This document shows, in pieces, positions 1-8,342 of a DNA stretch of 37,060 nt; position 1 is the stretch's first letter, and each line of letters opens with the position of its first letter. The notes beneath the pieces were generated by a model. It ran no database searches. It was not told the origin of the DNA and was given only the letters and a program-made list of their open reading frames with translations. Source of the DNA: an uncultured Nocardioides sp. (GTDB lineage Bacteria > Actinomycetota > Actinomycetes > Propionibacteriales > Nocardioidaceae); assembly GCA_902805885.1 (NCBI GenBank), contig CADCUM010000045.1, positions 1 through 37,060 of the forward strand. Direction: 5' to 3'. The position numbers and the translations under genes were made by a program.

Positions 1-2157
1 GCCAACCGGGGAGGTGAGGCGACGCTGTCGGTCACCGCGGGAGGGAGCAACCCGGCCCCTATCCGCTTCCGGCTCACCAGCGCGCCGCCGCCCAGCCTCC
101 TTCCCATCCGTCCCGAGGACCTCCAGGCGGGTCAGAGTCGCGACATCGACCTGAGCCCCTACCTCGAGGCCGGCGTGGCTGAGCCGACCCCCACCGTGGT
201 GTCGATCGGCCTGGTGAGCGGCTCTGGCGTCTCGGCCAGCCGGAGCGGCCAGGCCGGCGTGACGTTGCGGGCGGCGAGGACGGCGCGAGGCAGCGCTGTC
301 TTCCGCGTCGTCATGAGCGACGTCGACGACTCCCCGCCGGCACCCGGGCGACGTGTCGAGGGACGGATCGAGGTGACGTTGGCGGGGCTGCCCGGCCAGC
401 CGGGTGCGCCGTACACCGAGGAGAACGACGAGAAGGGCACGGTCCGGCTGAGCTGGTTCGTGCCGAAGGACGACGGCGGCTCACCGATCACGAGCTACGT
501 CGTCAAGGAGATGCAGTCCGGTGATCAGATCCGGTGTCGCTCCAACCAGTGCGACTTCCCCGGGCTGAAGAACCGGAAGAAGTACAACTTCCGGGTGGCG
601 GCCGTCAACAAGGTCGGCACCGGTCCCTTCAGCGAACTGTCCCAGACCGCCTATGCCGACACCAAGCCGGGTCGGGTGTCCGACATTCGCATGGTCACGC
701 GCGGTGACCACACGATCACCCTCGGGTGGAAGAAGCCCGAGAGCAGCACCCCGATCGAGTCCTATGCCATCAGCTGGCAGGGTCAGGTCGTTCCCGTGGC
801 CGGGAACACCACCACCTACACCGTCGGCAACCTCGACAACAACCGGACCTACGTCTTCTCCATCGAGGCCCTCAACAGCGTCGGCTGGTCACCACCGCGC
901 CAGTCCACGCCGTTGCAGTCCATCGGGACGCCCGCCGCTCCTGCAGGCCTCTCCGTGGCCGACCAGCAGACTGGTGTGCAGGCGACCGCCATCAGCGCGA
1001 GCTGGACGGCGACGGCACCCGAGGGGCCGGCCCCCACCCTCTACACGCTCTCCTACACCGCCAATGGCGGGCAGGCGACCACGGTGCCGGGTTGTGCGCG
1101 CATCCAGGCCACGAGCTGCACGCACGCCGGGGTCCGCTACGACGGCACCAAGTACACCTACTCCGTCCAGGCCCACAACGCGCAGAACGGCTCGGCACCG
1201 AGCGCCGCCGTTGCCTTCGACGCGATCGGGAAGCCGGCCAGCTGGGGCTCGTGGTCGGTCACAGCGACCGGTCAGGACACCTTGGTGCAGGTCGTCGCGA
1301 CGGCGCCCGAGCCACGGGGCCAGGTGGCCCGGGCAGCGATCCTGGTCGCCGGCCAGGTCGCGCGTGAGCTGAACGTCAGCCCGGGCGCGATCATCAACGA
1401 GGTGGTCCGCACGCCCGGCAACGAGTCGGCCTACCCGGTGCAGCTGCGCATGTGCAACGAGAACGCCGCACGCGGTGGGTGCACCTACTCGGAGGTGAAG
1501 TCGGTGCAGTCCTACGGCCCGCTCCGGACCAGCCACCTCAACCAGGTGACGTCGCAGGTCAACGGTCGCACCGTCACGTGGACGATCAGCGGTACGTCGA
1601 ACGGTGACGCGGCCCTGGTCGGCGTCAGCATCGACGGGGGTGCCGAGGAGGTCGTCGCCCAGGGCTCGCCCGGCGGGTTCTCCTTCACCCGGTCGACGAC
1701 GGTGGACGACTACAACAAGCAGACGACCATCAGGGTCCGTCTCTTCGACGATGCGCCGGCCGGGCGCGGTGAGGGTGCCGTCTACGCCCAGACCGAGTCC
1801 GGTGACCCGCCGCCACCGTCGATCCGCGTCTACCGCGGCACCGGGTGCAACGACTCGGACGAGAAGCCGGACGCGAGCGTGCCCAACTGCAAGAACCTGC
1901 CCTCCGACCCCGACTGCTCCTCGGACACCAACGCGATCGCGTGCGCCAAGCTGCACTTCGAGACCTCGGGCTGGACCAGGGACTTCAGCTGCAGGGTGAT
2001 CAGCGGTCCGGACAGGTGGTTCATGGGACCGCTGGACGGCCGCAGCTTCTCGGCGGCCGACGGCTTCAAGTCCACCGACTGGTACTTCTACGCCGGCGCC
2101 ATCAACATCAGCTGCGCCAACGACAAGCAGTCCGCCACCGGTGGAGCCAGCTGGTGA
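1..2157 (+). CDS. Fibronectin type III / Ig-like repeat protein (5' partial)
   Basis: The reading frame is open from base 1, so the true start lies upstream and only the C-terminal ~718 residues are seen. The first ~120 residues are beta-rich Ig/cadherin-like sequence. They are followed by about three fibronectin type III modules at roughly bases 385-660, 664-930 and 931-1230, with the typical pattern of Pro-rich entry, a Trp in strand B and a 'Y.F.V.A.N..G.G' strand F/G motif. The tail (about 1820-2157) is Cys-rich, with at least eight Cys, suggesting disulfides and an extracellular location. No enzymatic motif is visible. It lies 37 bases upstream of moxR in the same orientation. In actinobacteria a large Fn3/Ig-like surface protein often precedes a MoxR-DUF58-transglutaminase set. 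Function in adhesion or envelope structure is inference only. Confidence 0.85.
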   Translation, partial: ANRGGEATLSVTAGGSNPAPIRFRLTSAPPPSLLPIRPEDLQAGQSRDIDLSPYLEAGVAEPTPTVVSIGLVSGSGVSASRSGQAGVTLRAARTARGSAVFRVVMSDVDDSPPAPGRRVEGRIEVTLAGLPGQPGAPYTEENDEKGTVRLSWFVPKDDGGSPITSYVVKEMQSGDQIRCRSNQCDFPGLKNRKKYNFRVAAVNKVGTGPFSELSQTAYADTKPGRVSDIRMVTRGDHTITLGWKKPESSTPIESYAISWQGQVVPVAGNTTTYTVGNLDNNRTYVFSIEALNSVGWSPPRQSTPLQSIGTPAAPAGLSVADQQTGVQATAISASWTATAPEGPAPTLYTLSYTANGGQATTVPGCARIQATSCTHAGVRYDGTKYTYSVQAHNAQNGSAPSAAVAFDAIGKPASWGSWSVTATGQDTLVQVVATAPEPRGQVARAAILVAGQVARELNVSPGAIINEVVRTPGNESAYPVQLRMCNENAARGGCTYSEVKSVQSYGPLRTSHLNQVTSQVNGRTVTWTISGTSNGDAALVGVSIDGGAEEVVAQGSPGGFSFTRSTTVDDYNKQTTIRVRLFDDAPAGRGEGAVYAQTESGDPPPPSIRVYRGTGCNDSDEKPDASVPNCKNLPSDPDCSSDTNAIACAKLHFETSGWTRDFSCRVISGPDRWFMGPLDGRSFSAADGFKSTDWYFYAGAINISCANDKQSATGGASW

Positions 2158-2194
2158 CCCACGCACGACGACCGTTGACGAACAGGACGCACCG

Positions 2195-3163
2195 ATGACG
2201 ATCTCGCACCAGCAGGCCGACTGGTTCAAGCAGACCTTCGACCAGCTGACCGACAACATGGAGAAGGCGGTGCTGGGCAAGCGTCACGTCGTTCGCCTCG
2301 CGTTGACGTGCCTGCTCTCCGAGGGTCACATCCTGCTCGAGGACTTCCCGGGGACGGGCAAGACGATGCTGGCGCGCGCGTTGGCCAACACGGTCCAGGG
2401 ATCCCACGCGCGGATCCAGTTCACACCGGACCTGCTGCCCTCGGACGTGACCGGCGTGACGGTCTACGACCAGCACAAGGGGACCTTCGAGTTCCACCCG
2501 GGGCCCATCTTCCACACGATCGTGCTGGCCGACGAGATCAACCGGGCGTCGCCCAAGACCCAGTCGGCCCTTCTCGAGGTGATGGAGGAGAGCCGGGTGA
2601 CCGTCGACGGGGTGGCTCACTCCGTGGGCCGGCCCTTCCTGGTGATCGCCACCCAGAACCCGATCGAGCAGGCGGGCACCTACCGCCTGCCCGAGGCCCA
2701 GCTCGACCGGTTCCTGATGAAGACGTCGTTGGGCTATCCGGACCGTGCGGCCACGATCGAGCTGCTCGTCAACGCCGCCGTCCGCGACCGGGCCTCCCTC
2801 GTCACCCCGGTGATCACCGCAGCCACGATCTCGCAGATGAGCGGACTGGCGGACCAGGTCTACGTCGACCCCGCCGTCATCGGCTACGTCGCGGAGCTGG
2901 CCGAGGAGTCCCGCCGCCAGCCGCACGTCAAGCTGGGCCTGTCTGCCCGGGGGTGTCTGGCCTTCATCCGCGTCGCCAAGACGTGGGCGGCCGCGGACGG
3001 CCGCGACCACGTGGTGCCCGACGACATCAAGGAGCTCGCCGAGCCCGTGCTGTCCCACCGGCTGCTGCTCGATGCCGAGGCGCAGTTCGGCGGGGTCAGC
3101 GTGCAGACCGTCATCGGAACCCTGCTCGACGCCGTCGCCCCGCCGACCGACCGGGTCGCCTGA
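2195..3163 (+). CDS. MoxR-family AAA+ ATPase
   Basis: The protein has 322 residues, normal for MoxR. It shows the Walker A motif GTGKT (residues 53-57), Walker B LADEIN with Asp113-Glu114, the sensor-1 motif ATQNP, and the 'LPEAQLDRF' segment typical of the MoxR class. ATG at 2195 is preceded by AGGA at 2184-2187. An in-frame GTG at 2141 would overlap the upstream gene and has no better ribosome site, so it was not used. MoxR ATPases act as chaperone-like remodelling factors, usually with vWA or DUF58 partners. Here the next gene, 6 bases downstream, encodes a DUF58 protein, so the two probably act together at the membrane. The substrate is unknown. Confidence 0.93.
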   Translation: MTISHQQADWFKQTFDQLTDNMEKAVLGKRHVVRLALTCLLSEGHILLEDFPGTGKTMLARALANTVQGSHARIQFTPDLLPSDVTGVTVYDQHKGTFEFHPGPIFHTIVLADEINRASPKTQSALLEVMEESRVTVDGVAHSVGRPFLVIATQNPIEQAGTYRLPEAQLDRFLMKTSLGYPDRAATIELLVNAAVRDRASLVTPVITAATISQMSGLADQVYVDPAVIGYVAELAEESRRQPHVKLGLSARGCLAFIRVAKTWAAADGRDHVVPDDIKELAEPVLSHRLLLDAEAQFGGVSVQTVIGTLLDAVAPPTDRVA

Positions 3164-3169
3164 GTCGCG

Positions 3170-4348
3170 ATGGAACGCGTCAGGGAGCAGCTGGGAGTCG
3201 TCCGCCCGGTCGGGTGGTTGATCCTCGGCATCGGGGTCGGTGCGAGCTACCTCGCCATCCTCGCGCAGTGGCGTGAGCTGGCGGTGATCGCTGCCGCCTG
3301 CCTGATCCTGATCCTCCTCGCCGCGCCGTTCCTCCTGGGACGCACCAACGTCGACGTCGACCTGCGACTGGAGCCGGAGCGCGTGGCGGCAGGGGAGTCC
3401 GTGGCGGCGGGTGTGGTCGTGAAGAACGTCGCGAGCGGTCGCCTGATCCCCACGACGCTGGAGGTCCCGGTCGGGTCATCGGTGCATCGCTACGGCATCG
3501 CGTCCCTCGCCGCCGGCGCCCAGCACGAGGAGTCGTTCACCATCCGCACCGAGCACCGTGGAGTGATCGAGGTCGGTCCTGCGATCACCCGTCGCGGGGA
3601 CCCGATCGGCATCTTCTCGCGAGACGTGGTGTGGACACCGCTGCGCGAGGTGCTCGTCCGGCCGCCGATGGTGCCGCTGGAGTCGCTGGGTGCCGGTCTC
3701 CTGCGCGACCTGGAAGGTGTCTCGACCGATGCCCTCTCGCACAGCGACCTGGCCTTCCACGCGCTGCGGGAGTACGTCCCCGGTGACGACCTGCGACACA
3801 TCCACTGGCGCTCCTCCGCCAAGGTGATGGCCTCGACGGGCGAGTCCAGCCTGCTCGTGCGGCAGTACCTGGACACCCGCCGCAGCCACGCCGCGATCGT
3901 GGTCGACGACGTGGAGTCGGCGTGGGCCGACCCCGACGACTTCGAGTGCGCGATGTCGGTGGCCGCCTCGATCGCCGTACGCGCGATCCTCGACGAGTTC
4001 GAGGTCTCCTTCGTGTGCGGTCAGACCGCGTCGACCGGCAACGACGGCCACCTGGCCCTCGACGCGGTGTGTCGAGCCGAGCACGGCACCACCGGCATCG
4101 TGGCGGCGGCACGGCTGGCCACCCAGGTGGCGCAGGACTGCAGCCTGCTGTTCCTCCTCGGCGGACCGGGCACCGAGTTCACCGACATGCTGCGCGGCGC
4201 TGCGGCCTTCGGGCCGGAGGTGCGCCGCTACGCCGTCCTCATCGATCCCTCCACCGCGAGCCGCGTCACCGAGACCGCAGGGCTGCCGGTGCTGCACCTC
4301 GCCGACAAGGACGACCTCGGTGGTCTCCTGCGCTGGAGCCTCACGTGA
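3170..4348 (+). CDS. DUF58 domain membrane protein (MoxR partner)
   Basis: The protein has 392 residues. Two hydrophobic segments near residues 14-31 and 36-55 form a membrane hairpin. A beta-rich stretch follows, then the DUF58 signature at about residues 198-220 (REYVPGDDLRHIHW followed by R-S-S-A-K). The C-terminal half resembles a degenerate vWA fold, with 'AAIVVDDVES' in the place of the MIDAS strand. The start ATG lies 6 bases after the moxR stop. The stop overlaps the next start as GTGA, so translation of moxR, this gene and the transglutaminase-like gene is probably coupled. Family members accompany MoxR ATPases across bacteria; the biochemical role is not established. Confidence 0.9.
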   Translation: MERVREQLGVVRPVGWLILGIGVGASYLAILAQWRELAVIAAACLILILLAAPFLLGRTNVDVDLRLEPERVAAGESVAAGVVVKNVASGRLIPTTLEVPVGSSVHRYGIASLAAGAQHEESFTIRTEHRGVIEVGPAITRRGDPIGIFSRDVVWTPLREVLVRPPMVPLESLGAGLLRDLEGVSTDALSHSDLAFHALREYVPGDDLRHIHWRSSAKVMASTGESSLLVRQYLDTRRSHAAIVVDDVESAWADPDDFECAMSVAASIAVRAILDEFEVSFVCGQTASTGNDGHLALDAVCRAEHGTTGIVAAARLATQVAQDCSLLFLLGGPGTEFTDMLRGAAAFGPEVRRYAVLIDPSTASRVTETAGLPVLHLADKDDLGGLLRWSLT

Positions 4349-6684
4349 GCCCCGCCGAGACCGTCACTCGCTCGCGGCGCCGGCGCCTCCTGCCGGCCGC
4401 CGCGACGGCAGTGGACCTGACCTTCGTGCTGCTCCTCAGCGGGTTGGCCCTCAGCGGGTTCGCGACGTCGTTCACAGGGTGGACCTTCCTCGTGGTGGGC
4501 GTGGTCGGCGTCGTGCTCGCGATCGCGGTGACCCACACCACCCGCGTCCTGCGGTGGCCCTTGATCGCGCCGGTGATGATCCTGGCCCTCCTGTTCTTCG
4601 TGCTGGGCGGTCCGCTGTGCCTGCGTTCGGTGGGCGACACGGCCTTCCTGCCGGGCGGCTCCACGCTCAGCACGCTGCTGGACCAGGCCGTCTTCGGATG
4701 GAATGACATGCTGACCACGCTGCCGCCGGTCGACGGCGAGGGCCCGCTCCTCGTCCTGCCGTGGCTGCTCGGGCTCGTGGCCGGCTTCGTGGGCACCGCG
4801 GTGAGCGGCGTCGTCGTCAGGCGTTCCTGGGTCGCCGCGCTGCTGCCGGTGCTCGGACTGACGCTCGTGCTGGTCGGGGTGATCCTGCTGGGCGTGCGGC
4901 ACCCGCACTCCGTCCTGGTCCAGGGCTCGCTCTTCGCCGCTGCTGCGCTGGGATGGCTCGCGGTCCGGGCCCGGCGCGCGTCCGCGACGGTGCACGGGGG
5001 AGCCTCCGGCGCGGGCCGGGTGGCCCTGGCCGCCGCCCTGGTGGTCGTGGCGTCGGCCCTGGCGATGCCGGCCAGCGCGCTGGTCACGGGAGACGTCGAC
5101 GACGGTCGAACCGTGGCTCGCTCCTGGGTCGAGCCGCCCTTCGACATCGGCCGCTACCCCTCTCCGCTGGCCGGGTTCCGCAAGTACGTCGACCTGCGCC
5201 CGCGCTCCGACGCCGCCAACGTGTTCGAGAAGACGCTGTTCACCGTCGAGGGCGCCCCCGCCGGAGCCCGGGTGCGCATCGCCGCGATGGACTCCTACGA
5301 CGGCCTGGTCTGGGGAGCGTCCAACGATGCGATCCCCGGGACCGCGGACGACTCCTTCCAGCGGGTGTCATCCACGATCGACAACCCCGTCGAGGGGGAG
5401 CGCGTCGAGGCGACAGTCACCATCGGGGAGGGGTACGACGGCGTCTGGCTGCCGACGATCGGCGCCCTCCAGCAGGTCGAGTTCGGATTGGGCGACCCGG
5501 AGGCGAAGAGCGACTCCTTCCGCTACAACCTGGCCACGTCGACCGCGGTGGTGCCCACCGGCGTCCGTCAGGGCGACACCTACTCGTTCACCGCCGTGGA
5601 GCCGCCCGACGCGGTGACCGAGGAGACGCTGGCCGCGAGGAGCCTGGCCCCGGCGCCGCCGGGCACCGGGTTCCTCAAGCTCCCCGCCACCGACTGGTCG
5701 GCCGGGGCCACCACGGCGATGGGCCGGGTGCTGGCGATCGCGGAGCACCTCAGGTCGGAGGGCAAGTACTCCGACGGTGTCACCAAGTCCGAACAGGTCC
5801 ACCATCCCGGGCACCACCTCCTGAGGTTGTCCGACGACTTCATCAACGACCAGCAGATGGTCGGCAACGACGAGCAGTACGCCGCGGTGATGGCCCTGGC
5901 CGCCAACGCGCTCGGCGTCCCCGCGCGCGTCGTGCTGGGCGCCACCGTGCCGGAGGGTGGGGTGGTCACCGGCGAGCAGGTCCACGCGTGGGTCGAGGTG
6001 CGCGCCGCGGACGGCTCCTGGCGCACCCTGCCCACCGAGCGGTTCATGTCCGACAGGCCGCCCAACGAGCAGCAGCCGGAGACCAACACGCCGATGAGCG
6101 GGACCAACATCCCCCCGCCGAACCCGATCCCCCCGCCGTCGGACACCGGCGAGCTGAGCGACGCCGAGCTCAAGGAGCGCAAGGCGCGCAAGAAGGAGAG
6201 GGCCGAGGAGGAGGAGGACGAGCAGTCACCGGGCGTGATCTCGGGGCTCCCCGGGTGGGTCCGGGTCGTCGCGGTCTACGGCGGCAGCCCGGTCCTCGCG
6301 CTGCTGGCCCTGCTCCTCGCCGTCGTCGGGCTCAAGGTCCTGCGCCGCAGGCGGCGCCTCGGGGCGGCCTCCACCTCGGCGCGGTTCGTGGGGGCGTGGC
6401 GCGAGCTGGTCGACCACGCCCGGGACCTCGGCCAACCCGTCCCCCTCGGCCCGACGGTGACGCGTCGCGAGCAGTCGCACGGCATCGCCTCGCAGGAGGC
6501 GCCCGCTCTGGCCCGGCGTGCGGACAGCTTCGTCTTCGGCCCCTCCGTGCCGGATGCGGACGCCGCGGCGGCGTACTGGAAGATGGTCGACGCCGAGCGT
6601 CGCGCCATGTCCGGGGCGGTCGGCCGGCGCCGCCGCCTCGTCGCCGCCATCAGTCCCAGGTCGCTGCGCCGCGGGCCCCGCTGA
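4345..6684 (+). CDS. TgpA-like membrane protein with degenerate transglutaminase domain
   Basis: GTG at 4345 overlaps the DUF58 stop by 4 bases (GTGA) and gives 779 residues. About seven transmembrane segments fill residues 15-255. An extracytoplasmic region with a transglutaminase-like core lies around residues 470-570, followed by a Pro-rich then Lys/Glu-rich linker, one more membrane segment (about residues 640-665) and a cytoplasmic tail. The fold signature 'ALGVPARVVLG' and the 'VHAWVEV' strand with His547 are intact. The position of the catalytic Cys is Asp509 (DEQYAA where active enzymes have C-x-x-F-A), and the usual 'W-x-x-x-D-P-T' is 'WRTLPT', lacking the Asp. Protease or transglutaminase activity by the classical triad is therefore unlikely. 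A binding or structural role within the MoxR/DUF58 assembly is inferred. Confidence 0.88.
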   Translation: MSPAETVTRSRRRRLLPAAATAVDLTFVLLLSGLALSGFATSFTGWTFLVVGVVGVVLAIAVTHTTRVLRWPLIAPVMILALLFFVLGGPLCLRSVGDTAFLPGGSTLSTLLDQAVFGWNDMLTTLPPVDGEGPLLVLPWLLGLVAGFVGTAVSGVVVRRSWVAALLPVLGLTLVLVGVILLGVRHPHSVLVQGSLFAAAALGWLAVRARRASATVHGGASGAGRVALAAALVVVASALAMPASALVTGDVDDGRTVARSWVEPPFDIGRYPSPLAGFRKYVDLRPRSDAANVFEKTLFTVEGAPAGARVRIAAMDSYDGLVWGASNDAIPGTADDSFQRVSSTIDNPVEGERVEATVTIGEGYDGVWLPTIGALQQVEFGLGDPEAKSDSFRYNLATSTAVVPTGVRQGDTYSFTAVEPPDAVTEETLAARSLAPAPPGTGFLKLPATDWSAGATTAMGRVLAIAEHLRSEGKYSDGVTKSEQVHHPGHHLLRLSDDFINDQQMVGNDEQYAAVMALAANALGVPARVVLGATVPEGGVVTGEQVHAWVEVRAADGSWRTLPTERFMSDRPPNEQQPETNTPMSGTNIPPPNPIPPPSDTGELSDAELKERKARKKERAEEEEDEQSPGVISGLPGWVRVVAVYGGSPVLALLALLLAVVGLKVLRRRRRLGAASTSARFVGAWRELVDHARDLGQPVPLGPTVTRREQSHGIASQEAPALARRADSFVFGPSVPDADAAAAYWKMVDAERRAMSGAVGRRRRLVAAISPRSLRRGPR

Positions 6685-6924
6685 TTCGCTTTCTCGGTGG
6701 GCGCCTGACTAAACTGGCGCGTCGGCCCAACGTGGGCTGCGCTTCGTGATGCCTCGCGGCTGCCCGCGCGTGCTCGATCCAGGTGATCGACGTGTGTCGG
6801 GGATGAGGGACACGAGCCGCTCCACGAGGTCCACCGGCTCGCACCAGCCCAGCGCTGGGGCCTGCCGGGCGGTTCCCGGGTCGATGGCCCACGGTAGACA
6901 GCACTGCGACAGATTGTGGAGGAC
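6685..6924 (+). promoter_or_regulatory. Probable promoter and long leader of the infA ribosomal operon
   Basis: This 240-base gap holds no convincing gene. A -10-like TAAACT lies at 6710-6715 with a weak TTCGCT at 6685-6690, 19 bases upstream. If used, the mRNA leader is about 200 bases. It can fold: CGAGCCG (6813-6819) pairs with CGGCTCG (6835-6841), and CCCAGCGCTGGG (6848-6859) is a perfect palindrome. A second possible -10, TAGACA at 6895-6900, is close to the gene but has no good -35. Promoter assignment is by eye. Confidence 0.45.
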
Positions 6925-7146
6925 ATGCCGAAGAAAGAAGGCGTGATCGAGCTCGAGGGCGTCATCACCGAAGCCCTGCCCAACGCGATGTTCCGGGTGG
7001 AGCTGAGCAACGGACACAAGGTGCTCGCCCACATCAGCGGCAAGATGCGCCAGCACTACATCCGGATCCTCCCCGAGGACCGCGTGGTGGTGGAGCTCTC
7101 GCCGTACGACCTCACCCGGGGTCGGATCGTCTACCGCTACAAGTGA
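6925..7146 (+). CDS. infA: Translation initiation factor IF-1
   Basis: The 73-residue protein is an S1-fold (OB) RNA-binding factor that occupies the ribosomal A site during initiation. The sequence from '[12 protein letters not shown]' through '[28 protein letters not shown]' to 'GRIVYRYK' is the near-invariant actinobacterial IF-1. ATG at 6925 gives the standard N-terminus MPKKEG. The purine run GGAGGA (6918-6923) ends only one base before this ATG, which is unusually close. An in-frame GTG at 6916 would add three residues but has no site upstream. It is the first gene of infA-rpmJ-rpsM-rpsK-rpsD-rpoA-rplQ; rpmJ starts 32 bases downstream. Confidence 0.97.
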   Translation: MPKKEGVIELEGVITEALPNAMFRVELSNGHKVLAHISGKMRQHYIRILPEDRVVVELSPYDLTRGRIVYRYK

Positions 7147-7178
7147 TCCATCAGCCGAGTAGCAAGGAATGAGTTGAC

Positions 7179-7292
7179 ATGAAGGTCAACCCGAGCGTCA
7201 AGCCGATCTGCGACAAGTGCAAGGTCATCCGTCGCCACGGCCGCGTCATGGTCATCTGCGAGAACCCCCGCCACAAGCAGCGCCAGGGCTGA
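7179..7292 (+). CDS. rpmJ: 50S ribosomal protein L36
   Basis: A 37-residue basic protein, [15 protein letters not shown]... It carries the zinc ribbon of the Cys-containing L36 form: Cys11, Cys14, Cys27 and His32. AAGGA at 7164-7168 lies 10 bases before the ATG. It sits between infA and rpsM, the standard position. Actinobacteria often carry a second, Cys-free L36 elsewhere for zinc limitation; none is in this window. Confidence 0.96.
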   Translation: MKVNPSVKPICDKCKVIRRHGRVMVICENPRHKQRQG

Positions 7293-7443
7293 GCAGACCC
7301 GCACAACTGAATCACCACAACGTGATCGCTAGGTCCCCACAGCGGGGCTGAAGTCACCTCCGGAGCACTGGCCGGAGCTCACCCGAGGCGGGATGAGACG
7401 CGACACGACCGAAACCACTGCAGATACAGACAGGACACGCCAC
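7293..7443 (+). promoter_or_regulatory. Structured spacer/leader upstream of rpsM
   Basis: This 151-base gap between rpmJ and rpsM is long for a ribosomal operon and has no reading frame of interest. It contains CCCC ACAG-type and TCAC/GTGA small repeats. The best hairpin is CTCCGG (7358-7363) with CCGGAG (7372-7377) around an 8-base loop. AGGA at 7432-7435 is the rpsM ribosome site. In E. coli the equivalent region is the S4-bound leader of the alpha operon; no conserved pseudoknot could be recognised here by eye. Confidence 0.35.
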
Positions 7444-7818
7444 ATGGCACGCCTCGTTGGTGTCGACCTCCCGCGCGACAAGCGCATCGAGATCGCACTC
7501 ACCTACATCTACGGCATCGGCCGTACCCGTTCCAAGCAGCTGCTCGAGACCACCGGTGTCGACCCCAATGCCCGGGTCCACACGCTCGGTGACGAGGAGC
7601 TGGTCAAGCTTCGTGACGCGATCGAGGCCAACTTCAAGATCGAGGGTGACCTCCGTCGTGAGGTCCAGGCGGACATCCGCCGCAAGATCGAGATCGGCAG
7701 CTACCAGGGTCGCCGCCACCGCATGGGCCTCCCGGTCCGCGGCCAGCGGACCAGGACCAACGCGCGCACCCGCAAGGGTCCCAAGCGCACCGTCGCCGGC
7801 AAGAAGAAGGCCAAGTGA
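7444..7818 (+). CDS. rpsM: 30S ribosomal protein S13
   Basis: The 124-residue protein starts [14 protein letters not shown], the standard actinobacterial N-terminus. The ATG at 7444 has AGGA 8 bases upstream; an in-frame ATG at 7393 would add 17 non-conserved residues and was rejected. The helix-turn-helix region '[12 protein letters not shown]' and the basic C-terminal tail, with '[18 protein letters not shown]' and a Lys-rich end, contact 16S rRNA and tRNAs at the head of the small subunit. Next gene rpsK begins 97 bases later. The spacer holds a perfect 6-bp hairpin (GGTCGC 7837-7842, GCGACC 7846-7851). Confidence 0.97.
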   Translation: MARLVGVDLPRDKRIEIALTYIYGIGRTRSKQLLETTGVDPNARVHTLGDEELVKLRDAIEANFKIEGDLRREVQADIRRKIEIGSYQGRRHRMGLPVRGQRTRTNARTRKGPKRTVAGKKKAK

Positions 7819-7915
7819 TCCGAGCGGTCTCGTGACGGTCGCACAGCGACCTCCTCGACCGACGGACCAGCCTTCCTCCGAAGCTTCCAGACCAGACCTC
7901 ACCAGGAGTTAATGC

Positions 7916-8311
7916 ATGCCTCCCAAGAGCCGCGCGACCAAGGTCCGCCGCAAGGAGAAGAAGAACATCGCTCAGGGCGAAGCCCACATCAAGAGCACGT
8001 TCAACAACACCATCGTCACGATCACCGACCCGACCGGTGCGGTGATCTCGTGGGCCTCTGCCGGCACCGTCGGCTTCAAGGGCTCGCGCAAGTCCACCCC
8101 GTTCGCCGCTCAGATGGCCGCCGAGGCCGCTGGTCGTCGGGCGATGGAGCACGGCATGAAGAAGATCGACGTCTTCGTCAAGGGCCCCGGCTCCGGGCGC
8201 GAGACCGCGATCCGCTCCCTGGGTGCCATCGGCCTCGAGGTCGGCACCATCCAGGACGTCACGCCCACGCCCCACAACGGATGCCGGCCGCCCAAGCGCC
8301 GTCGCGTCTGA
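7916..8311 (+). CDS. rpsK: 30S ribosomal protein S11
   Basis: The 131-residue protein has the S11 core: '[43 protein letters not shown]' and the C-terminal '[18 protein letters not shown]'. It binds 16S rRNA in the platform near the 3' end. AGGAG at 7904-7908 sits 7 bases before ATG 7916. Another ATG at 7912 is in a different frame and is not used. rpsD starts 31 bases downstream. Confidence 0.97.
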   Translation: MPPKSRATKVRRKEKKNIAQGEAHIKSTFNNTIVTITDPTGAVISWASAGTVGFKGSRKSTPFAAQMAAEAAGRRAMEHGMKKIDVFVKGPGSGRETAIRSLGAIGLEVGTIQDVTPTPHNGCRPPKRRRV

Positions 8312-8342
8312 CGACCCGAGACCACGACAGGAGATCTGAACC

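Noticed and set aside
889..2280. 463-codon open frame on the minus strand opposite the Fn3 gene
   Set aside because: High G/C content leaves long stop-free frames. Its residues are Arg/Val/Gly/Asp-rich without motifs, and the plus strand encodes clear Fn3 domains.
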